The notes under the pieces are model-generated. The model saw only the letters and a list, made by a program, of their open reading frames with translations, was not told the DNA's origin and made no database searches. Of a DNA stretch of 64,000 bases, positions 1 through 12,205 are shown piece after piece. The stretch comes from Sweltsa coloradensis. Lineage: Eukaryota; Arthropoda; Insecta; Plecoptera; Chloroperlidae. The stretch spans positions 684,001 to 748,000 of the forward strand of contig JAMZAV010000025.1 in NCBI GenBank assembly GCA_024449915.1. Reading direction: 5' to 3'. Each line of letters opens with the position of its first letter. Position 1 is the first letter of the stretch. The position numbers and the translations under genes are program-made.

Positions 1-169
1 AATCTTTGATGGGATTTTCAAGGGCTGATTTGGAATAAACTTTATTAAGGGATTGCTGGTAGTGGGTATCGAAACCGCGACCTCCCAAAGCAGAGAATCG
101 CGCGTTAAGCATAAGCTACCTCGACGTAGAAAAGTATCAATTTTTCGGTTAACCTATAATCATTTGTCC

Positions 170-211
170 GTTGATATTGAAAATTTATTAATTACTTATC
201 GTAAATATATC
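170..211 (+). repeat. Direct repeat flanking the fold-back element, left copy
   Basis: The 42-bp segment GTTGATATTGAAAATTTATT...ATATATC is repeated at 724-765 with about one mismatch. This copy ends exactly where the left hairpin arm begins, which suggests the fold-back element inserted at this point. Confidence 0.85.
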
Positions 212-639
212 CAAGCTCTCCTTCAAAAGTCTTCGGCTGTGAATGCTGTGAGAAATAGAAATTGAGCCAAGCTTTTCATTCTTTCTCCCTAATTTCGCAT
301 TGAAAAGAAGTAAGATCATTTCGCCTGTTGACGAGCGCCAAGCCAACCATTTTCGGGGTAAAAAGTAAAAATTTTAAACTCAAAATCATAAAAAAAAATT
401 ACTTGGCTATTGAATTTGGTTCATTACGAGAACTCTAAAAAGTCAATGGCCAAGCAATATTTTTATGATTTTGATTTAAAAAAATTTACTTTTTACCACG
501 AAAATGGTTGGCTTGGCGCTCGTCAACAGGCGAAATGATCTTACTTTTTTTCAATGCGAAATTAGGGAGAAAGAAAAGCTTGGCTCAACTTCTATATCTC
601 ACAGCATTCACAGCCGAAGACTTTTGAAGGAGAGCTTGG
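211..639. mobile_element. Long fold-back (inverted-repeat) element
   Basis: Left arm 211-413 and right arm 443-639 are near-perfect reverse complements, separated by a 29-bp loop (414-442). Both arms carry the same landmarks in mirror order: CCAAGCTCTCCTTC at the outer ends, then GGCTGTGAATGCTGTGAG, then CTGTTGACGAGCGCCAAGCC. By eye the arms differ at about ten positions plus one short indel near 282-286. A transcript would fold into one hairpin of about 200 bp. The structure fits a fold-back transposon or a recent inverted duplication. Open frames inside it are shadows of the palindrome. No transposase is visible. Confidence 0.9.
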
Positions 640-694
640 CTGCCGTTTTTTTTTTTTTTACAATTTTTTGTATTTGTGGGGGATATAAATAGAC

Positions 695-873
695 GACCAA
701 ACCCAGTAAATAGTAAACATTACGTTGATATTGAACATTTATTAATTACTTATCGTAAATATATACATGAACGTAAGTGGTACCGCAATACATTGCTTCA
801 TCGCTACCACCTTAAGTTATAGCAAACCACATAAATAAATATAAGACCAAACCCAATAAATCGTAAACATTAC
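695..873 (+). repeat. Direct-repeat cluster to the right of the fold-back element
   Basis: GACCAAACCCAGTAAATAGT begins a 29-bp segment at 695-723 that recurs at 845-873 with about two mismatches. The right copy of the 42-bp repeat lies at 724-765 between them. Together they look like remnants of a roughly 150-bp tandem unit into which the hairpin was inserted. Confidence 0.7.
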
Positions 874-3419
874 TGCTTTCTGTAATATTTTAATAGCTTT
901 TTTCCAGGACGGTAAATTAAATGTGTGATGTGAAAGAACACACATTACATAATGAATTTGTTAGAAATCTACTTACAGTTCTCACAAGAAAAGTAAGTGA
1001 ATATAAATGATGGAGAAGTTGTCGCGACAAAACTTTTTATCTAATTGTACCCAGTTTACAATAATGTTACTCGCAGTGAAAAATTACTTCTCCACAAGTC
1101 AAAACAATTCATCTGTCCATAAAACAAAAGTTCATTGTATTATCTATTGAAACTTGATAAAGATGCACTACTTACGAAAGACAGTTGTCACTTTAAGAAT
1201 CATTTATCAATTGGTTTCAATGTTTGTGTATTCTTTCTTCGTTACAAGTTCGTGGAGTATATGCACACAATAGTAGAGGAAGGTTATTAAACTAATAATC
1301 CATCTGCAAGTGTCTGTTGCATATTAGCACCACCTTGGAGTAACTGAAACTTGAAACAAGGAATGCGGGCTTGGCGGTGGTGGTGGCGGAAAACCTACAC
1401 ACCACCCCAGCTTTTCCTTAGCTCAAAACCTTCCAAACGTATTTTAGTAATTAACGTAGAGCCTAAAGCATCTCAGGAATGTCTTAACTCATTTTCGAAA
1501 CTCATTACACTAATTGCAATGTAATTAGATTCAACCCAAACAACCCTTTAAATAATTAGGGTGACTGTGTTTTTTTTTTTGTGGAGAATTATTTTCTTTG
1601 CTTACATTGTGACGTTCCGGTGTTGCTTATTTAAGGGTTGCAACTTCTAAGCAAGGGCGGAGAACAGGAAGGACAAATTTTATTTAGAAAATCACTGGCT
1701 ATAAAATATGCAATGTAAGTTGACGAACCTGTTTATGTGTGTGAATTTTTTGTCATTTCAAAGTAATAAAAATTGAAACTAAATTTACAATAGTACAACA
1801 AATAAATTGTGATTGGTGTTTTTACATACAACAATGAAACGTTTAATAATAGAGAAATGCGCATATACTTTGTACAGATCAACTTTAAGTTTTGTTTTTT
1901 GTGGGTGATAGATAATTGGAGCACGATTTTACTGAATTTACCTGGAATTTGGCAATGAAGCTATTTTTAAACGGACATACAACACCGTTTAAAAAAGTTG
2001 GACCAAGCATTAACATCTTAAGGACCACCATAGTATATGTACTTGATTACAAATTAAATATAGTCATAAATTTAAAAAAAACAGAAAAACGCAATGGAAT
2101 AACCGATATGCGTGTATTAAATAGTTTAATTCTACTCAGAAGACCATTAATTGGTCTAGGCATAGGGCTATATTCTTACTCACCAACGTGTTTACCAACG
2201 TTATTTAGGAGCTAAATTACCTCCATTCATAAACATTGTTAAGTAATTAGGATTAATTTTAGTTCTAGATACAGAAATACATAAATTGCTGCCCTTAAAA
2301 ATCATCTAATGAAGAAATCTGTTTTAACAGACAAAAATGTTTTTGATAGGACAACCCAATTACCTACCGACTAAATAGCAAATTGCCATGGGGGATGAGA
2401 CCAACACAGTTAATTATCTGTATGTGGGTGGTGGGGGTGGTGGGTGGTGGACTAGTTCTAAAGTGTCAGGACGGAAGATTAAGTATTGGCGTGCGCTGAT
2501 TCCATCAAGACAAGCAAGCCTGCCGTATGGATTGAGCGATCAATCCTCGTAAAGGTCTCGTATAGATTTTGAGCGATTCTTTCATTTGTGCTAAAAGCTC
2601 TGTGGGGCTCGTTCATTCATTCCATTGTCGCATTCACAAAGTCACAATGAGATTAGCGTAAGTGAGGTAATTTCTCAGTTTACTGTATACAAAAAACGCC
2701 GTATCCTCGTGTTGCGTGAGAATTGCTACCGGAGAAGTTTTATTCCTTCTTAGATTTTATACTCGCAACCAACTTGCACACCAAGCGTGCTTTCAGTCTG
2801 AAAGTTATCATCTCGGAATGTGGATACGACTTTGCAAAGGGGCGCTGTCTCCCCCTCTAACACAACTTTATTAACACACTTTCACTTCTTCCAAAGAGAC
2901 TTCTATAATTGCTCATGATACATCTGTCTTTAAAACTCTAGTCTGTTTTCTCCATAATATATACTCCTACAATAATATAAAATACCGACATTGAAAATTA
3001 ATAATTGTACTTAAAATTTAATGTTATGCCAAAACGTGTGGTTGTGGAAGGTTTATTGCACTTCAGAACTCTCCACAGGCTGGGGGAAATCAGTCACCAG
3101 TCCGGTGTAGGACTGCGGACTACAGTTTGGGAACCCCTGTATGTAGCATCGCTATCATCAAGTGTAGGGGTGATCTGAGGCTTCAATGCAAAGGGCTTAC
3201 ATGTATTGTTACAAGGGAGAGGCTCTAAGAAGAAACTTGATTTGATTATGAAGGAAAACTAAAAGTCACATTTGCACAGTCATGGTGATTGTGATCAAAA
3301 TAAAATGTATTGGTCACTGCTCTTAAATCGTTACAAATATTAATAAGTAATTTTCCATGAGGTGGCTATTAAAATATACTACTGAATTCTGATGATGGGA
3401 TATTTCTAATGCTTTTTAT
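874..3419. other. Intergenic, no gene recognised
   Basis: A+T-rich sequence with frequent stops in all frames. Local G-rich runs occur at about 1371-1388 and 2425-2450 (GGGTGGTGGGGGTGGTGGG). The longest frame, 99 codons at 1916-2215 on the plus strand, has no recognisable motif. Confidence 0.6.
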
Positions 3420-3422
3420 TAA

Positions 3423-3710
3423 ACAAGTGTAGCGCAAAGTTACGTTTCCTCGAAAGCTAACACTGCATCTAAGGCTACAGTTGAGGCTAGAGCGTGCACA
3501 GACTTCACTATGACTACATGCAGGACTACAACCAAAGCGAAATCTAAAGCTGCAACTACGGATTCATCTAGGGCTGTTGCCAAGGCTACTTATAAGACTA
3601 CATATAGTTCTAAAACTAAGGTCAAAGCTAAGACTTCATTAAAGCTGTAGCTAAGCATATATAGGGCTAGCAAAGGCTTCAGATAAGACTACACCTAAGG
3701 CATCAAGATG
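3423..3710 (+). repeat. Degenerate Thr/Lys/Ala-coding repeat, possibly a decayed low-complexity exon
   Basis: The stretch is built from degenerate AAGGCTACA/AAGACTACA-type units. In the plus frame from 3423 it stays open for about 75 codons up to the TAG at 3648-3650. It reads as Thr-, Lys-, Ala- and Ser-rich protein, for example TTTKAKSKAATT. After that stop the same composition resumes from 3673 in a frame shifted by one, reading KASDKTTPKAS. There is no start codon at its head and no neighbouring exon signal that I can identify. It may be a minisatellite with a period that is a multiple of three, or a decayed coding repeat. Confidence 0.5.
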
Positions 3711-4360
3711 CATGCACAACTCATTTGTAATTATTTTACAAGAAAAACTTTAATACAAAAGGTAAATATTATTTAATAGTTTAATAAACATTTTCACTGC
3801 TATATAGTGACAATATATTAGCTTTTGTTTTATAAAATAAACCAATGAAACGAAAGAAATGGAACCAATGAACCAAGCATGCATATTTGTTTCAACCATT
3901 ATATACAATAGTCAAGGGTCAAGCAGCTTGGAAAAATGTTTAACATTTGGACCTGGTGTAATTTCAGCTACAGATTCAATTAAACCAACCAATCAAGTTG
4001 AACGATGAGTAGAAAGCTTCATGTTGCATTAATTTTGAAGCAGGCAAGTCATATCGTTTTACGTCGTGTTAGGCAATGACAGTTAGCGCCAGAAGTGGTA
4101 ACACTGCTGATGCACATGTTACTATTACGAAAGTTTTAATGAAATCTGTATCGAGTTTACAAGGTTTGGTGTTACCGATAGCAGCGGATCAGCTTTCAGA
4201 AATTCCAGAAGACGTTAGTTCAATCCCAGCCACCACAATAAAAAATTGAGTGATGGGATTTATACATTCAGATAGTTCATAGAAGCATCTTACGGCACAG
4301 GCACACTATATATCGTTGAAGAAACATACAAAACATAATTCATCGTTCGTTGATCAAAGT

Positions 4361-4602
4361 GGTGGCTGTACCGGGTAAGCTTATACCATTTTAAAAAAAA
4401 GGTTAGCCGCTTGTCTAGAATGAAAATGGTGGAGGTGCCGGGTCATGAATTTTTCAGCTTTTTTCCCCCCAGGTTCAAATAAAACATTCTGCATCATCTT
4501 TGTTGAAGGGCAATAACAACAAAAAATCGCATGTTAATCGGACGTGAGACGTGACATACGCACAGATCGAGAAACGGGCAGAAAAATTTTGCTTTCTAAT
4601 AA
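4361..4602 (+). mobile_element. Family A element, copy 1
   Basis: Family A is a short non-coding dispersed element. Reading 5' to 3', its order is: a TACGGGTAGTACCC lead and AATAGGGAGCGAAGC; a variable segment; the core GGTGGAGGTGCCGGGT; ACATTCTGTATCATCCTTGT; GAAGGGCAATGTCA; TCGTGAGACGTGACAC; GACGGACGGACAGA; and a 3' hairpin AGGGAAGCTTCGCTCCCTAA. In this copy the core is at 4428, with a degenerate second core at 4361 (GGTGGCTGTACCGGGT). The 5' lead is missing and the 3' hairpin is eroded. Confidence 0.8.
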
Positions 4603-4727
4603 ACGTGATGATGTTCTTGGTATGGTTTAACGAAAATTTATGGATATTAATTTTCATATTCTTAGTAGTCTAGAATTGTTGTTGGTGTTGTATATTTGGA
4701 CACAATATTATATGATAAACACTAGAG

Positions 4728-5008
4728 CGGGAGTACCCAAAATAGTGAGCGAAGCTTCATATCACAATGTTGTGGGAAAAATGGAGATAAAATATAATTA
4801 TACAACGTTATTCTTTAGTTATGAGCTCTTCATGTTGGTGGAGGTGCCAGGTTGATAAAATATCCCCTTTCGGTTCGTTGAAGGGCATTGTAAAAAACGT
4901 ATGTCAATCGTAAGTCATGTTGCTTTTTATCGTGAGACGTTACAACACACGCCCAAACAGACAGACATAAAAGTGGTGGAAAGACAATAGGGGAGGTTCA
5001 CTTCCTAA
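4728..5008 (+). mobile_element. Family A element, copy 2, both ends present
   Basis: The lead GGGAGTACCCAAAATAGTGA is at 4730 and the core GGTGGAGGTGCC at 4837. The segment with ATCGTGAGACG and CAGACAGACA follows, and the copy ends at AGGTTCACTTCCTAA. It lies about 125 bp downstream of copy 1 in the same orientation. Confidence 0.85.
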
Positions 5009-5344
5009 CATTGATATTATTTCATTTTTTTGTGTACTGTACGCATTTAAATGGCAAGATTGTTTCCATATTTTAATTCTAGCGTTTTATATAGCACACA
5101 TCATGGTGGCCATTTGTATACGATCGCTGAGGGGTACCTACTTTGTGAGGAAGTTAAGTGTGGTGGAAGTGAAGTACAGAGCGAGAGAGAGAGATTGGGG
5201 GGGGAGGGGGATGAATCCTCCCCTGTTGCAAGGCATAATATGCTATACCAGGCCACTCCACATTTAAAAAAAAAATTGAATATTATCTGTTTAATTGACT
5301 AAAACATGTCATTGGTATACATCAAAGTGGTGGCTTATTGCCAA

Positions 5345-5445
5345 CAATGAAGATTATGATTCGGAAGATTACGGAGTTGATTCTCACCACTGCCAATCCT
5401 GACTGAAGGCTTTGCGAGGTTTCCTTGGTCATAGGCGAATTCTAG
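5345..5445 (+). mobile_element. Family B tRNA-derived SINE, partial
   Basis: Contains GATTATGATTCGGAAG, a degenerate B-box, then CCAATCCTGACTGAAGG and a GAGGTTTCCTTGGTC segment. All are in the order seen in the best family B copy at 49783-50033. The 3' part is absent. Confidence 0.7.
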
Positions 5446-5654
5446 AGATCATATATGAGTCTTGTGGGTGGCTTACGATATTCCTATTCGAACGAAAGAA
5501 ATAGGCTTGACAAATATCAACCGAACAATATTTGCTCTACAATAAAGATTTCTGTATAGTGTTACTAATACTAATACTATACAATATAATATATAAGATG
5601 GGCAAGCTATCCAATTGTGCTCTTCGGAACGGCGAGTAGGTGATAGATGAGGAT

Positions 5655-5745
5655 GACAGACATTCACACAAATCCATGTCTTGTGGGATTAGAACCCACA
5701 TCCTTTCCGGACCTTCCCCCCAATTGTATGAGCCATCTAGGAAGG
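5655..5745 (-). mobile_element. tRNA-like SINE head
   Basis: Read on the minus strand it has an A-box-like GATGGCTCATAC and a B-box-like GTGGGTTCTAATCCCAC with a self-complementary T-arm. No complete cloverleaf is visible. It is probably a SINE head or tRNA pseudogene, not a functional tRNA. Confidence 0.55.
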
Positions 5746-5804
5746 CTTAACATATTTATTAGTTTCACCCCTTATATAGTTTTTATTTCAAGGTAACGAT
5801 AACT

Positions 5805-6033
5805 ATGGAGCAAAGCTTCCCTATATGAACCATCTTTCTGTCCATCCGTGTGTGTACGTGCGTGTCATGTCTTACGATGAAAACCGAACACAACCACTGA
5901 TTGACTTGAGATTTTTAAATGACAGTGCTCTTCAAAAATGATGATACTGAATGTTTTTGGTGACGCTGGGGGCTAGGAGGCTAGGCCAACTACACACAGA
6001 GTAGGAATATCCATGTACCCGGCACCTCCACCA
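5805..6033 (-). mobile_element. Family A element, copy 3, truncated at its 5' end
   Basis: Minus-strand copy. The hairpin end GGAGCAAAGCTTCC is at 5807 and the reversed core CCCGGCACCTCCACC at 6018-6032. The GTACCC lead expected beyond the core is missing. Confidence 0.85.
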
Positions 6034-6949
6034 TTTATTAAGGCTAGAACAAGGCCAGTGTTGGCCAATGATCTGTTCTTCTCGAAGTGCACAAGTTATT
6101 TCGGACAGTTGAAACAGTAAAAACGAAATGACACATATACTCCCCCTACACAAAATAGTACTTTCCTGGGGAAAATGCGTTAAGAGCATGTCACATGTTT
6201 TATGCCACCATCCTCCCTACATCGTACTTGCAGATGAATTAATACCATGAACTCTTTCCAGGTCTTATTGATTTATTTTTCCAATCCAACTATGATTGAT
6301 AATAACAATATCACATAACATTCCTCGAATTTCATGTTTAATTTTTAATTGGAACTTAGTAATCATCATTTTCAGCTATAGTTGCATTGATAAACCGATT
6401 TTAGAGTAGGTTTGATAGTTCGCAACTACCAATTCAAAATAAATCAGTGCACGGATTTTATTTCGATTATCAGATGATGACTTAAAAATACTTTCGTTTC
6501 GAGCGTAGTTATAAATTTTCAAACACAATTTGTTCTTTCTCAAATAAAATTAATTTTAAACCATTAAGGTGCTTAATTGTAACCAAAGACGTTTAGCGTC
6601 GCCAAGGTCTATTATGAGAAAGCGAGACTATTTTTATATAAAAAGTAGTACAATAAGGAAGCTGAAAGGAAGATGAAAAACGTTTTGGCAAATTGGTGAA
6701 ACAAAATGGGAAGCTTTTTTTTTCTTTTCTACTGAAGATGGCTGCTAACAAAAGCTGATGAATGTAATTTGTCTATTTGTCTGGCGTAGACCCGGGTGGC
6801 GACTCGACGGAAGTGTAACTATCAATTACATACCGCCGCAGGAGTCTGCCATACATAACACCATTCTCGCTCTACCTCCTTCGTCACCAATACCGATACC
6901 AATACCAGCTCCCTAGCTCATCTACATCAGAAGGATACGACGAGGATGA

Positions 6950-7380
6950 ATTAACGTGAAAGATTGCTTTGTCCCAATCCAAAGATGAAGGAGATGAAAA
7001 ACGAAAGATTGTATTTCTGTGTATCTACGAGTCTGTAATTCACACTTTAGAGACACAAGAAAACATGATGGAGGAGGATTTGGGTGATATAATAGTTCTT
7101 ATCACTTTATTTATTTAAATTAATATATTTTAATTGAACGTCGGTCAAAGATTTGTACGACTTGAGTAACTATAAAGTATGAACGTGAAAAATTGTTTTG
7201 CCAGTATCCAAAAATGAAAAATATGAAACGTGAAAAATAAAAATGCTATTTCTGAGTATCTATGTCTGTAATTCACACATAAGTAGAGAAACAAGAAATG
7301 GTAGCGATAGATGTGGGTGATGCAATAGATCACTTGTATTGAAATAATATATTTTGTCACCCGTTTATAGAAAGTCGGGA
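6950..7380 (+). repeat. Direct duplication of a roughly 200-bp unit
   Basis: Units at about 6950-7150 and 7180-7380 share AACGTGAAA, ATCCAAA, ATGAAAAACG, TATTTCTG, GTATCTA, GTCTGTAATTCACAC, AGAAACAAGAAA and GGGTGAT in the same order. The spacing is about 229 bp. The second unit runs directly into family A copy 4. The divergence suggests an old duplication. No open frame is shared. Confidence 0.75.
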
Positions 7381-7399
7381 AAAAATTATTAACTTTTTT

Positions 7400-7650
7400 A
7401 GGGAGCGAATTTCCTCTACAGGTATCACTTTTCTGTCCATCTGTCTGTACGGGTGTCATTTCTAACGATAAACCCGAAAATGACCTCCAATCATTGAGAT
7501 GCGTTTTTTGTTAAGATTGTCTTTCAACAACATGCATTACATTTTTAGTGGCTGGGGGTAAATGGGTGATTTCTACCTACCCGGCACCTCCACCAACAAT
7601 GCTAAGGAGATACCACGTCATTTGCTCCCTATTTTGGGTACTACCCGTGC
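7400..7650 (-). mobile_element. Family A element, copy 4, full length
   Basis: Minus-strand copy with both ends. GGGAGCGAATTTCC begins at 7401, the reversed core ACCCGGCACCTCCACC is at about 7580, and the outer end GCTCCCTATTTTGGGTACTA is at about 7624-7643. At about 250 bp it is one of the best references for the family. Confidence 0.9.
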
Positions 7651-10431
7651 TTGTTTCTTAAATTTTCAAAATGTTGATAACTTAAAATACTCTCACCAGT
7701 TAAAGCATCGAATTCACTTGCTTTAAATGGCAATACGCGATCAACACACATGCTTCTAAATTATCCATTACTATTTTGAAAGAAACGTTTTAAAAATAGA
7801 AATGTGAAATCCGAAATCCATCTTAGCATTTACAAATCACAATCATTTTTTGGGGACAGGCAACTAGCTTGGAAAACATATATAATTTGACTGTCTTTAA
7901 ATCACCAGTTCACCACCAATCTAAATTTGCATAAAATATGTGTTAAAAAACATAACATGTACATTTTGTGCTTTTCAGCTATGATATTTTCATAGCTTTG
8001 CAAGATAGAATATATAATCTTTGTGACGATTACAATACATAAACTTGGAATCAAGCATGATTTATTTTTTGAAATGGAAAAAGCAAATTCTAATAGCATT
8101 ACAATGGAATGCACACAAATGCTGTTATCGAGCTATTTTTTTTTACTTTTTTTTTACAAAATCAAGAATATGGTTTGAAGATTTGAGGTTCTACACACTA
8201 AACCAATAGATTGTAAGTGGATCACAAAATTAAATTTCCTTATGCATGTAATGCTGTGATGATGTTCTGTTGCCATCATACGTGACGAACCAGCATACAC
8301 TAAATGCACAATTATCCACATAATATTCTACATTGTAAAATTAATTATTTTATTATACATTTCTTAAGTATCACGTCGATAATTTCCAAGGTGTGTACAT
8401 GCGTGCCAAGGCCACAACTCCTGCCATACTTTTAGACATAGTGTTTATCTTATCCAAGTTATAGTACGGTTAGTTGTTTCTGATGATATTTGAACGTGTC
8501 CAAAATTCATTATCGTTGTTGGTGTATTCCAATTTTGATCTACAAAGAATGATGTTAGTTCTACAGTGGTAAGTATAACGAAGCTAGACGTTTTGGCTAA
8601 CAAAAAGTCCTTGCTAAAATATTGTATATTTTGATACAAACATCGACTTAAAAAACTACATCGCCAAAACATTCGTACCACCATGAATACATCATCACTC
8701 TAAACATTTGTAGTAGACTTGAATAAAAACATTTGTAAATACATAATTGAGTCAGCCTCAGACGCTGCAATGTTTGACATAACATCAGATAAGCGTAATG
8801 ACAATTTGTTCATTTGTAATTGTACTTCGTGCATTGAAACTGCAGCTAGTTATTAATTCTAGGGCTTTACTTTTGCCTCAGATTGTCCTCACCAATGTAA
8901 ACGCATCAAACCACAACCGTCTGGGTGACATATTCTAGTATTGCATACTTATTACGTGTACCGGCTATAGTATTACATCTTCCTGTGAGTACGCAGCTAC
9001 CCATCATAAAGTCATGACACTCAATCATAATATAGCTATTCATTACCATCACCTCTTAATCACAGGATGTATGTGTTGGTAATTTCAACCCTTTTGTAAA
9101 GCCATTTGCGAGTCACGTGTACTTATTATAGGCTTCCGTTAGTGTTTGTAAAGTGCCGCTGCAGGATGCACTTTCTGGTACCTCGTTTCACTCTCATCAC
9201 TGCGCAGGGCACGGTATCAAATTACTCCGTCTTGCCTCACAGATTACACTTTTCATAATGCAAACATTCTCAATCTTGAATCATTGTTTTTAATCTGAAA
9301 ACAAAATACAAGTTTGATTTATTTTCAATTCGATTTACAACCATCAGTTCTTAAATTGATATTTATGTGAGAATATTGAGCAAGTCGCTTTCTACATCTG
9401 GCGCTGGTGCGGGATGCCTAAATGGTGGCAATTGTCTGGTTCACATAACTCATATTATTTCCAGACTTGGGTTTTGGATCGGTTAACGTATTCAAATGGG
9501 GTTGATTCGGTGCATGTTAAGGGAGCAGCTCCATTGTTCCGATATAAAGAATTGTCATACTCATGGTAAGGACTATTTTAATCGATAATTTTATTAGTGT
9601 TAACCTAATAATTCCTGAAAATGCATTCTATAAGATCATAAAAAAAACATTGGATTTTACAATTTAGAGATACATTTCGAGGTTAAAAAAATAATGCAGG
9701 CTAAATAATTTAAATTCAATTCTCTATGAATATTGTAAAATGTTCTGAGCTCCAAGAAATTTTTGTAAGTCTGATAAACACCGTTATTCTAAGTGTTTAA
9801 ATGGGATCTCGGAAAATGTTTGAAATTTTAATTTCTGTTCCAGTGACGAATTGCTGCCTCTGCCAGAAGCAGAGTATCTTCCAACGTCAACAATATTAAG
9901 TGAGAGATGATGACAGCATTTGTGCAGACATTCACATAGATTAACATAAACAAAATAACGACATTTGGTTTTTGTTAAATTAATAAAAAATTATTTTTAA
10001 TGTTTATCTATATTCTATTTACTTATTTTATTTTAATTTACCTTGACAATTTTCACTTTATACGAAGTAAAAACATTGTCATAGCATGAAAATTCAAATG
10101 CATTATATATATACTGACAGATTTCAACAACTCTCAGATTAACTTTATTTCTTTAATGTTCATTTACCTTGCAAATATTAAGTATTAAAGGTGAAAACTG
10201 TATACACACTCAACTGAAAATTACGATATTAATTATTCCATCAATAGAATTTGAGCTAAGAGCAAACGATATGACATGTTCTTGGATGAAATGGCATTTT
10301 ATGACAAGTAAGTGCCATAAATGTGGCCTAACACTAAATGTGAGTGGAAGATCCATCTTCTACTGCATAATACCCCCCAAGTTTGATACCACCGTATAAA
10401 TATCTTATGAAGCCCTCCTACGACAGAGATA
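7651..10431. other. Intergenic, no gene recognised
   Basis: A+T-rich with many stops. The minus frame at 8445-8684 (79 codons) and the plus frame at 10169-10399 (76 codons, one CxxC pair in SKCHKCG) have no recognisable domain and no flanking splice or poly(A) signals that I can defend. Confidence 0.55.
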
Positions 10432-10540
10432 GGAGTCTTGTGAGCCATCAAGTTGGGTTGACACAGAGTCCTCATGCTCTAGCTATCAAGTTAAGTGGAC
10501 CCAACTCCTCGTCTAAGAGTTATCAAGTTGAGTGAACCCA
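10432..10540 (+). repeat. Short minisatellite, about 38-bp unit, three copies
   Basis: Three degenerate units (10432-10464, 10466-10503, 10504-10540) each contain GAGTCYTC..., then ATCAAGTTRAGTGRACCCAA or a close variant. Confidence 0.75.
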
Positions 10541-10698
10541 AACTCGTGTAATCCCAAATGATCCTTCTACAAAGTTTCGTAGACTTCATCTTTAAATGTC
10601 TCCGAAACGAAATCCGCCCTCAACTGTCTTTAATTCGCAGTTATAAATGATGGCGAAACTTATTTTTTCGTGCGAGAGAAAGCTGTGTGAGGATCTAA

Positions 10699-10775
10699 GC
10701 CAGTCGGAAAGTTGGTCGCATTGAGTTGTCTCAACACCCTTGGCTTTGAGTACCGGGTTCGATCCCAGACCTGGC
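10699..10775 (+). mobile_element. tRNA-like sequence, SINE head or tRNA pseudogene
   Basis: The 77-bp stretch starts GCCAGTC and ends GACCTGGC, which can pair as a mismatched acceptor stem. It contains a very good B-box (GGGTTCGATCCCAG). The anticodon arm cannot form a normal 7-base loop, so a functional tRNA is unlikely. Confidence 0.5.
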
Positions 10776-10789
10776 AGAGAGAGATTAAA

Positions 10790-12205
10790 ACAAACTAAGT
10801 GATTTACCGATTGCTACATATTAAAACACTCTTGATTAGATTATTAACAATAGGTTTACTACTACTCCTTTCTACTTTTTATTTATTCGTGTCTTCTCTT
10901 TTCTTTTTTCTTTATTTTTTATCAAGATCAAAATATCATGAACAATTTAATAATAAGTTTTCTGGGTAATGCGTCGCGTTCATATGTACTACAACTACAA
11001 CACACATTAACGTGTATACCTCTAATAAAATAGATGCAATGTCCTAAAGAAATGTATAATTTAATTATTGTGGGCAGCGAAAGTCTTCAATCCTTCATAA
11101 TTAATTACTAATTATTAATCGAGCTAGTATTTTAAAAAACTAACATTTAATTTCATTAGATAAGGCCAACATTGAAAAAATTGCAAAAGACAGGGTGTAC
11201 TATCAGCAATAAACGGATTTTTCATCGGTGCAATGTTGATTGTGAAAAGTGTTGGCGTATACACCCTATATTCAATTTGTTTCAAGGCACTGTGCGAGAA
11301 AATAATGATCCATAATTAATACCATTATGCATATGGTGGTTCAAATATTATAAAGACAACCTCTTTATTTGAGTAGAAGGGCTACTTTGTTTAAGGGACT
11401 TGGGTGTTCTGTCTCTTATGAATTGTTATCGCCGAATCTTTGCATTCTCATCTTAATTGAATCAGCGAAGAAGTTCGTTAAACTAGACCTAGATGGATCT
11501 AGCTGTACTGCATGCATGTAGAATTCTAGTAAACTTTGTTGTTCACCTTTTATTTTATGATTTAATGACGAGTTTTATTCATGAATATGGTTTAATACAA
11601 TATGTGGATATAAAAAGAAATAATATCCAAAACTGCATTACTGTGTTTAAACCCTTAAATATGTCCCACATTATTGAACATGTATATTTTCTTTATTTTT
11701 TAAACTCATTCCAGATTATCCACAAATGATACATTTTCTGTGTGACTAATTATAGACAAGTTTTCGGTTTTAGTTTTCTCAGGTACGTAAAACATATTTT
11801 TTTGTTCAAGGTTCCATAATTACTTGGTTCGTGTGTACCTAGATTATTATTAAAATTGAAGCTAGCAGTTTTTGCTATGTCATTGTACAAACATAATTTA
11901 ACATGAGCATATTTAATATAGGATTTTTTTATAATTCTGTTTTATTTATGGTATTTGTGAGCGGTAATGGTGGTGTTTTGTTTCATCTTGACTACACGCA
12001 ATGTTACCATTACCTGCCGTGACAGAGATTACGAAGCAAAGCGGGTTGCGTCGAGCCTCGAGACAGACACCGAGCTGTGGTTGTCGCATTAAGGGTGCAG
12101 GACAACGCACTGCACATGGGTTGGGTACATATCTAGGAAACTACACCAATCTCTTGAGATTGTACTGAGCTAAATGTATATTAGATCAATTGCAGAATCG
12201 ATCAT
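10790..12205. other. Intergenic, no gene recognised
   Basis: A+T-rich. The only structure noted is a weak inverted pair AGGGTGTAC (about 11192) / ATACACCCT (about 11268) about 75 bp apart. Confidence 0.55.

Noticed and set aside
504..692. 62-codon plus frame beginning in the fold-back element
   Set aside because: It lies in the right arm of the palindrome and runs into a poly-T tract. The left arm carries the mirror sequence without a matching frame.
2425..2450. Canonical G-quadruplex
   Set aside because: Only three runs of three or more G are present. The other runs are GG, so the standard four-run motif is not met.
10699..10775. Functional tRNA gene
   Set aside because: The B-box is good, but the anticodon arm cannot form a seven-base loop and the acceptor stem is mismatched. 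A SINE head or pseudogene is more likely.
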